Under the pieces are notes generated by a model. The model was not told the DNA's origin and made no database searches. It saw nothing but the letters and a program-made list of their open reading frames with translations. Shown here in pieces: positions 10,025 to 17,656 of a DNA stretch of 64,000 nucleotides. Positions within the stretch are counted from its first letter, which is position 1, and each line of letters opens with the position of its first letter. Origin of the DNA: Leifsonia sp. C5G2. GTDB taxonomy: Bacteria; Actinomycetota; Actinomycetes; Actinomycetales; Microbacteriaceae. The stretch covers positions 1 to 64,000 of the forward strand of contig NZ_JABFMV010000004.1 of assembly GCF_013359685.1 (NCBI RefSeq), in the 5' to 3' direction. A program made the position numbers and the translations under genes.

Positions 10025-10786
10025 TTAGGCGAGGTGGGCGGCGGCGTAGGTGCGGAGGGCGTCGCGCACGAACGCGGCGCCGGAGGCGCCGCCGTAGTTG
10101 GCGGCGAAGCGCTCGTCGGCGACGTACATGTCGCCGAGGCCGGTCAGGTACGCCGCGAGCGGCGCGCCGGTGCCGTAGCCCGGGGTGCCCGGGATGTCGG
10201 CCAGCCAGTCGGCGTGGCGCTTCGCCAGCGCCTGCGCCTCGGCGGAGTCGGGTGCGACGCCCGAGGCGGCGGCCGCCTGCCAGTCCGCGGCGAGCCGCTC
10301 CTGACGCGCCTGCCATTCGGCCCGCTCCTCCGGGGTCTTGCTGCGCCACCAGCGGTCGGATGCCGCGTAGGCGTCCTTCCCCCAGCGCTGCTCGACCTCC
10401 TCCTTGTACTGCGTGTGATCGAACCCGTCGAACATCTGCTCAGCCACGAGTTCCTCTCCTTCCTCCACGGCGTGGATCGTCGACTCGACCGACGCGATCT
10501 GCCGCGCCAGCCGTTGCCGCTCCGCGCGCAGCCACTGGAGATGGTCGCGCAGCGCGGGCACCGCATCCGTGCGGTCGTCGAGCACGCGGCCGACGGCGTC
10601 GAGGCCGAGGCCGAGCTCGCGGAGCAGCAGGATGCGCTGCAGCCGCACAAGGGAGTCGCGGTCGTAGTACCGGTAGCCGTTGCCGCCGACGCGGCTCGGC
10701 TTCAGCAGCCCGATGGCGTCGTAGTGGCGCAGCGTGCGGCTGGTGGTGCCGGCGATCCGCGCGATGTCCTGGATGGACCAGTCCAT
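10025..10786 (-). CDS. MerR-family regulator, TipAL type
   Basis: 253 residues. An N-terminal MerR winged helix (about 4-72, with SRTLRHYDAIGLLKPSR) is followed by a coiled coil (75-110) and a C-terminal TipAS-like domain (about 125-250) that in TipAL binds thiopeptide antibiotics. Its own promoter has the 19-base spacer with dyad expected for MerR-type activation. It is divergent from an MBL-fold hydrolase, which may be a co-regulated target. The inducer is unknown. Confidence 0.92.
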   Translation of the reverse strand: MDWSIQDIARIAGTTSRTLRHYDAIGLLKPSRVGGNGYRYYDRDSLVRLQRILLLRELGLGLDAVGRVLDDRTDAVPALRDHLQWLRAERQRLARQIASVESTIHAVEEGEELVAEQMFDGFDHTQYKEEVEQRWGKDAYAASDRWWRSKTPEERAEWQARQERLAADWQAAAASGVAPDSAEAQALAKRHADWLADIPGTPGYGTGAPLAAYLTGLGDMYVADERFAANYGGASGAAFVRDALRTYAAAHLA

Positions 10787-10816
10787 GTTCTCCTCCTGTC
10801 GTGCGATGCGTCATCC

Positions 10817-10847
10817 ACGCTAGGAGTTGACGTTACGTCAAGGTCAA
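10817..10847 (-). promoter_or_regulatory. MerR-type autoregulated promoter
   Basis: On the minus strand TTGACC (10842-10847) and TAGCGT (10817-10822) are separated by exactly 19 bases. The spacer holds the perfect dyad TTGACGTAACGTCAA (10827-10841). Overlong 19-base spacers with an internal dyad are the hallmark of promoters twisted into shape by MerR proteins. Confidence 0.75.
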
Positions 10848-10856
10848 GCGCCCGGA

Positions 10857-10862
10857 TACAGT
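10857..10862 (+). promoter_or_regulatory. -10 box for leaderless MBL-fold gene
   Basis: TACAGT followed by six bases and then the GTG start at 10869. No ribosome site precedes the GTG, so the transcript is probably leaderless. A -35 element at a normal distance is not obvious. Confidence 0.5.
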
Positions 10863-10868
10863 GACCTG

Positions 10869-11603
10869 GTGACCAGCATCCGCTCGACCACCCGCGTCGC
10901 CCCCGGCGTCCTCTTCGTCGAGGGCCCGCTCTCGAACTGGACCGTCTTCCACGGAGACGGCGCCGTCGAGCTGGTCGACTGCGGCTACCCCGCCGACCGG
11001 CCGCTGGTCGAGGAGTCGATCCGGATCGCCGGAGCCGACCCCGCCGAGCTGCGGCGCATCCTGATCACCCACGGCCACTCCGACCACCTCGGCGCGAGCG
11101 CGTGGTTCGCCGCCGAACGCGGCGTCGTCGTGTCCGCCGCCCTGGAGGAGCTGCCGAACGTGCGCCGCGACGTCACCGAGCAGGTGACCGTGCGCGAACT
11201 GCTGCCGTCGATCTTCGCCCGCGGCACCGTGCGCTGGGCGATCGCAGCGCTCCGCGCCGGCGGCAAGGCCGAGGTCGGCGTGCGGGATGCGGTGGCCCTC
11301 GACGGCGAGGAGGTGCGGCTGAGCACCGGCCACACCCTCCGGATCGTGCCCGCCCCGGGCCACACCAGCGGGAGTGTGTGCTTCCTGGAGCCGGAGTCGC
11401 GCGCCCTGATCACCGGGGACGCGATCGTCAGCGGTCACCCGCTGCTGCGCGAGACCGGCGAGCTGCAGCAGCTGCCCGCGTTCTTCCAGTCGGATGCGGA
11501 CGAGGCCGCCCGGAGCGCCCGCCGCCTCGTGCTGTGCGACGCCGACCTGATCCTGCCCGGGCATGGCCCGCTGGTCGCCTTCCCCGCGAGCGCTCGGCCC
11601 TGA
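10869..11603 (+). CDS. Metallo-beta-lactamase-fold hydrolase
   Basis: 244 residues with the metal-binding set of the MBL superfamily: THGHSDHLG near 62-70, APGHTSGSV near 165, GDA near 188 and LPGHG near 230. The closest type is glyoxalase II-like or a general MBL-fold hydrolase; the substrate cannot be read from sequence. I chose GTG 10869, six bases after TACAGT, over the upstream ATG 10827, which falls inside the MerR operator. Divergent from the TipA-like regulator. Confidence 0.88.
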   Translation: MTSIRSTTRVAPGVLFVEGPLSNWTVFHGDGAVELVDCGYPADRPLVEESIRIAGADPAELRRILITHGHSDHLGASAWFAAERGVVVSAALEELPNVRRDVTEQVTVRELLPSIFARGTVRWAIAALRAGGKAEVGVRDAVALDGEEVRLSTGHTLRIVPAPGHTSGSVCFLEPESRALITGDAIVSGHPLLRETGELQQLPAFFQSDADEAARSARRLVLCDADLILPGHGPLVAFPASARP

Positions 11604-11631
11604 CGGCCGCCGGCTCTGACGGAGGCGCGGC

Positions 11632-13821
11632 CTAGCGCTTGGCGCGCGCCGGTACCCGCTTCTGCTGCGCGCCGGACCCGGCGCCGGCTGCCTCCTGAGG
11701 CTCGCGCTCCGGCTCCGGGATCGTCGCGGCGATGTCCTCCGCGGTCTGCTGCGGCTGATCCATCGTGATCGGCACCTCGTGGATGTGGATGCGCGCGTGC
11801 GGCCGCGAGGCCGGCACCAGCGGTCGGCGCGCGACGGGGCGCACGGGCTCGCCGCGGCGGTCCTGGCCGGGCAGCGGACGGGACCGGCGGCCGTAGATCA
11901 GCGACGAGGAGTCGAGCAGCCACGGCACGAGCGCGACGGTGACGCCGTGGCACAGCATGAGCTGCTTGCTGATGCGGCGGGCGCGGTGGTTGTGCAGCAG
12001 CGACTCCCACCAGTGGCCGACGATGTACTGCGGCAGGTACACGGTCACGACCTCGGAGCCGTGCTGCTCGCGGCGGTGCTTGAGGTACTTCACCAGCGGG
12101 ATTCCGAAGTCGCGGTACGGCGACTCGATGATCGTCAGCGGCACGTGGATGTTCTGCTCCACCCACTGACGCTGCAGCTTCTGCGTCGCCTCCTCCTCGA
12201 TGGAGACGTGGACGGCCTCGATCGAGTCGTGCCGCGCCGCGATGGCGTAGTCGAGCGCCTTGAGGGCCGGCTTCTGCATCTTGCCGACGAGCACGACCGC
12301 GTGGTCGCCGACGGCGCCGAAGGTGGTGACCGGGTCGACCTCGATCTCGCGTTCCACGTCCCGGTAGTACCGGTTCACGCCGAGCATGAGGAACCAGAGG
12401 ATCGGCATGAAGATGAAGACGAGGTACGCGCCGTGCGTGAACTTCGTGATCGTGACGACGATGAGCACGATGGCCGTCAGGCAGGCGCCGAACGCGTTGA
12501 TGCACAGCGACCGGACGATGCCGGTGCGCTCCCGGCCGGTCTGCCCGCCGGAGCGCAGCAGCGTGATCCAGTGCTTCACCATCCCGGACTGACCGAGCGT
12601 GAACGAGACGAAGACGCCGATGATGTACAGCTGGATGAGCTGGGTCAGGTTGGCCTGGTAGACGACCAGCAGCACCGTGGCCGCGAGGGCCAGGATGATC
12701 ATGCCGTTCGAGTACACCAGGCGGTCGCCTCGCGTGTTGAGGGCCTTCGGCGCGTAGGAGTCGCGGGCGAGCACCGAGCCGAGCAGCGGGAAGCCGTTGA
12801 ACGCGGTGTTGGCGGCGAGGAGCAGCACGACGGCCGTCGCGGCCTGCACGAGGAAGAAGAAGAAGGTGTTGTTGCCGAACGTGGCCGCGGCGATCTGGGC
12901 GATGAGGCTCCGCTGCGGCGAGGTGGCGCACTGCGCCCAGCCCTGCAGGTCGCAGGGATTCTCGGCGTAGTGCACGCCGCTGATGAGCGCGGTCGCGGTC
13001 AGGCCGGCGAACAGCGTGATCGCGATGCCGCCCATGAGGCCGAGGGTGACGCGGGCGTTGCGGATCTTGGGGGTGCGGAAGGCGGGGACGCCGTTGGCGA
13101 CCGCCTCCACGCCGGTGAGGGCGGAGCAGCCGCTGGAGAACGCGCGCAGCAGCAGGAGGACGACCGCCGCCTGCGTGAGCGAGTCGGCGTGCACCTGGTA
13201 CCCGGCGGACTCGGCGACGGGAGCGTTGCCGAACGCCGTCCGCACCAGGGCGGTGACGATCATCAGGCCGATGCTGCCGATGAAGATGTAGGTGGGGAGG
13301 GCGAACGCCTTCGACGACTCCCGGACGCCGCGCAGGTTGACCGCCGCGATGAGGATGACGCAGAGGATGGCGAGCTCGACCCGCCAGGGTGCGAGGAACG
13401 GGAGCGCCGAGATCACGTTGTCGACGCCGGACGCGACCGACACCGCGACGGTGAGCACATAGTCCACCAGAAGCGCGGAGGCGACGATCAGGCCGGCCTT
13501 CTCGCCGAGGTTCTTGTGGGCGACCTCGTAGTCGCCGCCGCCCGACGGGTACGCCTTGACCAGCTGGCGGTAGCTGAGCACCACGGTGACGAGCAGCACC
13601 ACGACGGCTGCGGCGACCCACGGCGCGAAGGTGAGGAACGCCAGTCCGCCGAGCAGCAGGATCATCAGGAGTTCCTGGGGAGCGTAGGCGACGCTCGAGA
13701 GTGCATCCGAGGCGAAGATGGGTAGGGCGAGGTGCTTCGGGAGCAGCTGTCCTTCGAGCTTTTCGCTCGGAAGCGGGTCGCCGATCAACCAGCGCTTCGG
13801 GGATCTCCCCTCATTTGTCAC
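11632..13821 (-). CDS. kimA: APC-family transporter, KimA-type K+ importer
   Basis: 729 residues: a short cytoplasmic N-terminus, about twelve membrane helices (60-480), then a cytoplasmic USP-like domain and a disordered tail. It carries KimA-like landmarks ASDALSSVAYAPQE, SYRQLVKAYPSGGGDYEV and AFSSGCSALTGVEA. KimA is a high-affinity K+:H+ symporter inhibited by c-di-AMP. GTG 13821 lies about eight bases after a consensus -10 box, giving a leaderless start; ATG 13896 would be upstream of the promoter. Orthology to KimA is inferred from remembered motifs, not an alignment. Confidence 0.85.
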   Translation of the reverse strand: MTNEGRSPKRWLIGDPLPSEKLEGQLLPKHLALPIFASDALSSVAYAPQELLMILLLGGLAFLTFAPWVAAAVVVLLVTVVLSYRQLVKAYPSGGGDYEVAHKNLGEKAGLIVASALLVDYVLTVAVSVASGVDNVISALPFLAPWRVELAILCVILIAAVNLRGVRESSKAFALPTYIFIGSIGLMIVTALVRTAFGNAPVAESAGYQVHADSLTQAAVVLLLLRAFSSGCSALTGVEAVANGVPAFRTPKIRNARVTLGLMGGIAITLFAGLTATALISGVHYAENPCDLQGWAQCATSPQRSLIAQIAAATFGNNTFFFFLVQAATAVVLLLAANTAFNGFPLLGSVLARDSYAPKALNTRGDRLVYSNGMIILALAATVLLVVYQANLTQLIQLYIIGVFVSFTLGQSGMVKHWITLLRSGGQTGRERTGIVRSLCINAFGACLTAIVLIVVTITKFTHGAYLVFIFMPILWFLMLGVNRYYRDVEREIEVDPVTTFGAVGDHAVVLVGKMQKPALKALDYAIAARHDSIEAVHVSIEEEATQKLQRQWVEQNIHVPLTIIESPYRDFGIPLVKYLKHRREQHGSEVVTVYLPQYIVGHWWESLLHNHRARRISKQLMLCHGVTVALVPWLLDSSSLIYGRRSRPLPGQDRRGEPVRPVARRPLVPASRPHARIHIHEVPITMDQPQQTAEDIAATIPEPEREPQEAAGAGSGAQQKRVPARAKR

Positions 13822-13857
13822 GAGGTGCGAGCATACTCGCTGGCAATGCACTGTCAA
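13821..13857 (-). promoter_or_regulatory. Consensus promoter of the KimA-type gene
   Basis: Minus strand TTGACA (13852-13857), 16 bases, TATGCT (13830-13835), then eight bases to the GTG start. This is the best housekeeping-sigma promoter in the window and predicts a leaderless mRNA, leaving no space for a 5' riboswitch. Confidence 0.75.
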
Positions 13858-14021
13858 GTCGGCGCGTCGCACCGCCCGATTCCCGGGGATCTGCAAACAC
13901 TGGGGACTGTTCCGGCGAGGTCGTCTCCGCCGCGGATTGACGCGGAGGCGACACCAGGAGCGGCCTCACTGGGAGCGAGATGAGCATTCGCCGACTCTTC
14001 TCCGATGCAGCGACGGCGCCG

Positions 14022-14651
14022 TCAGCGGCGGCCGATGGCCTCGACGACGGCGCGCCGCACGCGGTCGAGCTCCGACTTCAGGAGCGGCACGACGGACTCG
14101 GGGAGCGTCCCGCGCGCGGCTTCCGAGCGCAGGTCGGTCCGCAGCTGCTGACGGAACTCGTTGAGCGCCGCCTCCGCCTCCCGCACCGCCGCAGCCCCGG
14201 CCGCGCGCACGTCCCGGCCCGCCTCCCGCGCCTGTTGGCGCGGATCGACCTTCGAGGCGTTGCGCTTGGCCTGCCGCGCCGCGGACGCGAGCTCGGCGCG
14301 GAGCGTGCGCATGGCGTCGTCGACGCCGGCCCGCACCTCGTCCGCGAGGCGGCGCACCGAGTCGGTGACCTCCTCCTCGATCGCGTCGAGCTCGGGGCGG
14401 CGCGCCTCGAGCTCGGCCCGGCCGGCGTCCGTGATGGCGTACACGGTCTTGCGGCCCTCCGCGGTCTTGGTGACCAGGCCCTCCTCCTCCAGCTTCGCCA
14501 GCCGGGGGTAGATGGTGCCGGCGCTCGGGCTGTACGTGCCGCCGAAGCGATCGGTGAGCGCCTGGATCAGCTCGTAGCCGTGCCGGGGCGACTCCTCCAG
14601 CAGGCTCAGCAGGTAGAGGCGGAGGCTGCCGTGCGAGAACACGGGACTCAC
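14022..14651 (-). CDS. PadR-family transcriptional regulator
   Basis: 209 residues. The PadR winged helix covers about 8-85 (LRLYLLSLLEESPRHGYEL, GTIYPRLAKLEEEG). A long charged helical region follows (95-205). The start overlaps the stop of the DUF4097 gene by four bases, so they form one operon with DUF4097 first. PadR proteins usually repress their own operon; tandem dyads upstream of the DUF4097 gene are the likely sites. Confidence 0.92.
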   Translation of the reverse strand: MSPVFSHGSLRLYLLSLLEESPRHGYELIQALTDRFGGTYSPSAGTIYPRLAKLEEEGLVTKTAEGRKTVYAITDAGRAELEARRPELDAIEEEVTDSVRRLADEVRAGVDDAMRTLRAELASAARQAKRNASKVDPRQQAREAGRDVRAAGAAAVREAEAALNEFRQQLRTDLRSEAARGTLPESVVPLLKSELDRVRRAVVEAIGRR

Positions 14652-15484
14652 GCGGACGCCTCCTGCGAGCCTGCGCTCGTCGCGGCGCTTCGCAGCACGG
14701 CGGCGTCGCCGGAGACGGAGTTGACGTTGATCTCGACCCAGGTGCCGTCGAGGGTTCCCGAGGTGCCGGTGTACCCCTTCCCCATGCCGCCGACCACAGT
14801 CATGTTGTCGAGCTGCACCTTGCCGGAGACGGTGTTCACGCGGTACCGGGCCCCGATGGCCTCCGGGATGCGGATGGTCGTGTCGCCGGACACGGTGTTG
14901 ATCGCGATGTCGTCCGGGGTGCCGGTCACATCCAGCATCACGTCGGCGGAGACGCCGTCGGCCGAGAAGCGGCGGATGGCGCCGGTCGCGGTGACATCGC
15001 CCGAGACGGTGTGGGCCGAGATGCGGCCGGTGTGGTCGCGCACCGAGAGCTCGCCGCTGACGGAGTTGAGCTCGATGTCGCCGGTGAGGCCGTCGACGAC
15101 GATGTCGCCGGAGACCGTGCTGAGGCGCGCATCCGTGTTCAGGCCCGAGACCAGGGCCGTCGCGGAGACGACGCCGAACTTCAGCTCCACGTCGCGCGGG
15201 ACGAGCACGCTGACGTCGGCGCGGGCGCTCGACCGCATCGACTTGAAGACCTCGATGAAGTTGTCCCAGCGCAGCTGCGGGTGGTCGATCTCCAGCCGGT
15301 CGCCGTCGATCACGATCTTGAGGTCGCGCCCGCTGACCGAGTGCACCTCGATGCGGGCGCTCGGCTCGTCATGCCCGACGATGTCGATCTGCCCCCCGAT
15401 GAAGCCGACCTTGAGCGCGCGGACGACCTCGACGTCGATCGTGCGGCTCTCGCCGGGCTGGATCAGCCACTTCTCCTGTGCCAT
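14648..15484 (-). CDS. DUF4097-family repeat protein
   Basis: 278 residues built from repeated beta-strand units of about 20 residues carrying VSGD or TVSGD (for example LSTVSGDIVVDG, LNSVSGELSV, HTVSGDVTATG), typical of the DUF4097 right-handed beta-solenoid. No signal peptide or membrane helix is visible, so it is probably cytoplasmic. DUF4097 genes often sit beside PadR regulators and envelope-stress genes; the exact role is unknown. ATG 15484 is preceded by GGAG. Confidence 0.88.
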   Translation of the reverse strand: MAQEKWLIQPGESRTIDVEVVRALKVGFIGGQIDIVGHDEPSARIEVHSVSGRDLKIVIDGDRLEIDHPQLRWDNFIEVFKSMRSSARADVSVLVPRDVELKFGVVSATALVSGLNTDARLSTVSGDIVVDGLTGDIELNSVSGELSVRDHTGRISAHTVSGDVTATGAIRRFSADGVSADVMLDVTGTPDDIAINTVSGDTTIRIPEAIGARYRVNTVSGKVQLDNMTVVGGMGKGYTGTSGTLDGTWVEINVNSVSGDAAVLRSAATSAGSQEASA

Positions 15485-15529
15485 GTTCGTGCTCCTTGCT
15501 CTCCGGTCCGTGCCGGGACCGTCGGTGAC

Positions 15530-15545
15530 TCGCGTTATATCGCGA
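15530..15545. promoter_or_regulatory. PadR operator candidate 1
   Basis: Dyad TCGCGTTATATCGCGA, 16 bases, arms TCGCG/CGCGA. On the minus strand it contains TATAAC, a probable -10 box for the DUF4097-PadR operon, so binding here would block RNA polymerase. Confidence 0.65.
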
Positions 15546-15558
15546 CTGTTGACGGAAA

Positions 15559-15574
15559 TCACGATATATCGCGA
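15559..15574. promoter_or_regulatory. PadR operator candidate 2
   Basis: Dyad TCACGATATATCGCGA, 16 bases, one mismatch, with the same TCGCGATATA half as site 1. The two sites start 29 bases apart, close to three helical turns, so both could be bound on one DNA face. Confidence 0.65.
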
Positions 15575-15646
15575 GTTGGTACGGCGCAAGCCGTTTTGGC
15601 GAAGAACCCCCGGATTCAGGGTGCGCTCAGGGTGAACCCCGAGCGG

Positions 15647-16228
15647 TCAGCGGCGCAGCCAGGGCTGCAGCAGGCGGGTGACGAACGGCAGCAGCACGTA
15701 GGTCATGATCGGGGTGAGGCAGAGGGTCGTGAGGAGCACGGTCGCGAGCGGCCAGAGCGTGTGCCACCCGGGCACGAAGGTCGACGTCAGGTACGCGAAG
15801 GCCAGCGACAGCGGGAAGAACCCGAGCCAGATCGTGACCGCCTGCTTCCAGCGCGGCGGCGCGGCGGGAACGCCGGGCTGCGGCTCGTCGAACCAGCCCT
15901 CGATGCCGGTGCGGCGCTCCACCCGGGACACCTCCACCAGCTCGCGCCCCTCGTACAGCCAGTCGGCGCGGTCCTCCGACACCTCCCAGGCCTCCAGAGT
16001 GTCCGTGTCGGCGAAGCGGTACAGCATGTGCCACTCGTCGGAGTCGGCGTGCGCGCGCACCCAGCCCGAGCCGAGGAAGCCCTCGTGCGTATTGGCGAGG
16101 TTGACGCCGGATTGCACCCAGCGGGTCACCTCCGCCAGGCGGTTGCCGTCGACTCGACGGGTGATGGACACGGTGACCGGGAGGCGACGCGCTCGTGACG
16201 CGTCCAGCAGAGGCTCTTGTGGAGACAT
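15647..16228 (-). CDS. Antibiotic-biosynthesis-monooxygenase-like domain with membrane anchor
   Basis: 193 residues. Residues 15-110 resemble the ABM ferredoxin-like fold (VTVSITRRV, HEGFLGSGW, EWHMLYRFADTDTLEAW). Two membrane helices follow at about 130-185. Proteins with this order are annotated as ABM-domain or NIPSNAP-like membrane proteins; no reaction is known. The closest downstream gene on this strand is the DUF4097 operon, whose own promoter lies between them. Confidence 0.75.
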   Translation of the reverse strand: MSPQEPLLDASRARRLPVTVSITRRVDGNRLAEVTRWVQSGVNLANTHEGFLGSGWVRAHADSDEWHMLYRFADTDTLEAWEVSEDRADWLYEGRELVEVSRVERRTGIEGWFDEPQPGVPAAPPRWKQAVTIWLGFFPLSLAFAYLTSTFVPGWHTLWPLATVLLTTLCLTPIMTYVLLPFVTRLLQPWLRR

Positions 16229-16280
16229 GCCTCCATTGTCTCCGCGTCGCGTTACATGCGGATTTCGCGACGTCGGCCGG

Positions 16281-17327
16281 TCAGCGGGAGCCGATGAGCG
16301 GCGGCCACTCCCGCACGACGAGGTGCGGCGCGACCAGCCGGTGGCGCGTGTCCGGCACCTCGCCCGGCGGCCGCACCCGGCCGCCCTGCTCGCCGGTCAG
16401 CAGCTCCAGCACGCCGGCCGCGACCTCGTCGAGCGACTGGGCGACGCTCGAGAAGCCGAGGGAGGCGGCGATCGGGGTGTCGTCGTAGCCGACCACCGGC
16501 AGTCGGCCGCCGGTCGCGGTCAGCGCGCCGAGGGCGAGCGAGTCGGAGGTGCAGACCAGTCCGTCGAGCGGACCGGCCGCCGCCTGCAGCCGCCGCACCG
16601 CGTCGGCGCCGAGGGTCACCGTGTCCTCGGACGCGACCTCCAGGGTAGAGAGCTCGTCGTCGGAGAGCCCGCTGCCCTCGCGCATGGCCTCCAGCCATCC
16701 CGTCCGGCGGTCGTCGCCCGTGCCCGACCCGCTGGGCCAGCCGAGGAAGCCGATGCGGCTGCCCGCCGTCGACAGCAGGTGCCGGGTCGCGTCGCGCAGG
16801 CCGGAGCGGCCGTCCACATCCACCCAGAGGTGCTCCGGATCGGTCATGTCGTCGATGCCCCAGGGCCGGCCGAAGGTGACGAACGACCGGCCGTTCTCGA
16901 TCAGCCACTCCGTGCGCGGGTCGCCGTGGAACGTCGAGGTGAGCACGAACGCGTCGACGTCGGCCCCGTCGGAGAGGCGGCGGAACTGCTCGATCTCGTC
17001 CTCCGGGCCCGTGGCCGTGAACAGCAGGACGCGCAGGCCCCGCTGGTCGGCCTGCTCGGTGAGGGCGTGGAGGAAGCGGTCGAGGATGCTGCCGGAGATG
17101 CCGTCCTGGGTGATCGGGTCGAGGCGGATCCCGATCGTCGAGCTCCGCTGCGTCCGCAGGCGGCGGGCAGAGGCGTGCGGTCGGTACCCGAGCGAGTGGA
17201 TGGCGGCCTGGACGCGTTCCCGCGTCTCCGGGCGCACCAGCTCGGGGGCGTTGAGGACGTTGGAGACCGTCTGGCGCGAGACGCCGGCGACGTCGGCGAC
17301 GTCGCTCACCGTGGGCTGGGCTCCCAT
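16281..17327 (-). CDS. LacI-family transcriptional regulator
   Basis: 348 residues: N-terminal LacI helix-turn-helix (TVSDVADVAGVSRQTVSNVL, about 6-25), hinge helix, then a periplasmic-binding-protein-like sensor domain (62-345). It is divergent from a sugar ABC operon, with two matching LacI-type operators in between, and is therefore the probable local repressor. ATG 17327 is preceded by AGGAAGGAG-like sequence. The frame is open further upstream through the operators, which I treat as noncoding. Confidence 0.93.
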   Translation of the reverse strand: MGAQPTVSDVADVAGVSRQTVSNVLNAPELVRPETRERVQAAIHSLGYRPHASARRLRTQRSSTIGIRLDPITQDGISGSILDRFLHALTEQADQRGLRVLLFTATGPEDEIEQFRRLSDGADVDAFVLTSTFHGDPRTEWLIENGRSFVTFGRPWGIDDMTDPEHLWVDVDGRSGLRDATRHLLSTAGSRIGFLGWPSGSGTGDDRRTGWLEAMREGSGLSDDELSTLEVASEDTVTLGADAVRRLQAAAGPLDGLVCTSDSLALGALTATGGRLPVVGYDDTPIAASLGFSSVAQSLDEVAAGVLELLTGEQGGRVRPPGEVPDTRHRLVAPHLVVREWPPLIGSR

Positions 17328-17371
17328 CTCGGCTCCTTCCTCGTTCGCCGGATTCGACCCTACTGGTCTGC

Positions 17372-17401
17372 TTGACACCTTCGGAAGCGCATGGCTAGGG
17401 T
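17372..17401 (+). promoter_or_regulatory. Promoter of the sugar ABC operon
   Basis: TTGACA (17372-17377), 18 bases, TAGGGT (17396-17401). The first LacI operator begins 14 bases downstream, so a bound repressor would cover the start of transcription. The predicted leader to the first gene is about 250 bases. Confidence 0.65.
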
Positions 17402-17415
17402 GGCAGGCATCCCGA

Positions 17416-17429
17416 TTTGATCGTTCAAA
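17416..17429. promoter_or_regulatory. LacI operator 1
   Basis: Dyad TTTGATCGTTCAAA with the central CG typical of LacI-family sites. An identical 14-mer occurs 34 bases downstream. Confidence 0.75.
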
Positions 17430-17449
17430 GTCACCGTAGCAGGTGTGAA

Positions 17450-17463
17450 TTTGATCGTTCAAA
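17450..17463. promoter_or_regulatory. LacI operator 2
   Basis: Identical TTTGATCGTTCAAA. On the minus strand the TTGAAC of this site and a TACGGT 18 bases on could form the divergent promoter of the LacI gene itself, so both directions may be repressed together. Confidence 0.7.
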
Positions 17464-17656
17464 CCTTCGGGAGGAGCCACGAGAAGGCCGGACCAGAGGA
17501 GGTCGGATGCGCGCATCGCTGCAGAGCACCCCCGCCTCGACCCCGTGTGCCGCTCAGGTGCTCACAGCCGCACCGCCGGACGAGTTCTCCACACTCTCGC
17601 CGGCCCTTCACGCGTGCGCCCCACACTGCGGGCACACTCACACCAAGGAGACACGA
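17464..17656 (+). other. Leader of the sugar operon, no clear gene
   Basis: About 190 bases between operator 2 and the binding-protein gene. The frame of the binding protein is open here and has an ATG at 17508, but codon content is irregular and a normal signal peptide starts only at 17657, so I read it as untranslated leader. Nothing else was recognised. Confidence 0.4.

Noticed and set aside
13822-14021. Possible ydaO-type riboswitch upstream of the KimA-type gene
   Set aside because: A consensus promoter lies eight bases from the start codon, and I could not find the conserved ydaO core sequences in the 200-base gap.
17508-17656. Possible leader peptide or N-terminal extension of the sugar-binding protein
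   Set aside because: A normal lipoprotein signal peptide and ribosome site begin at 17657; the upstream codons look like noncoding leader.
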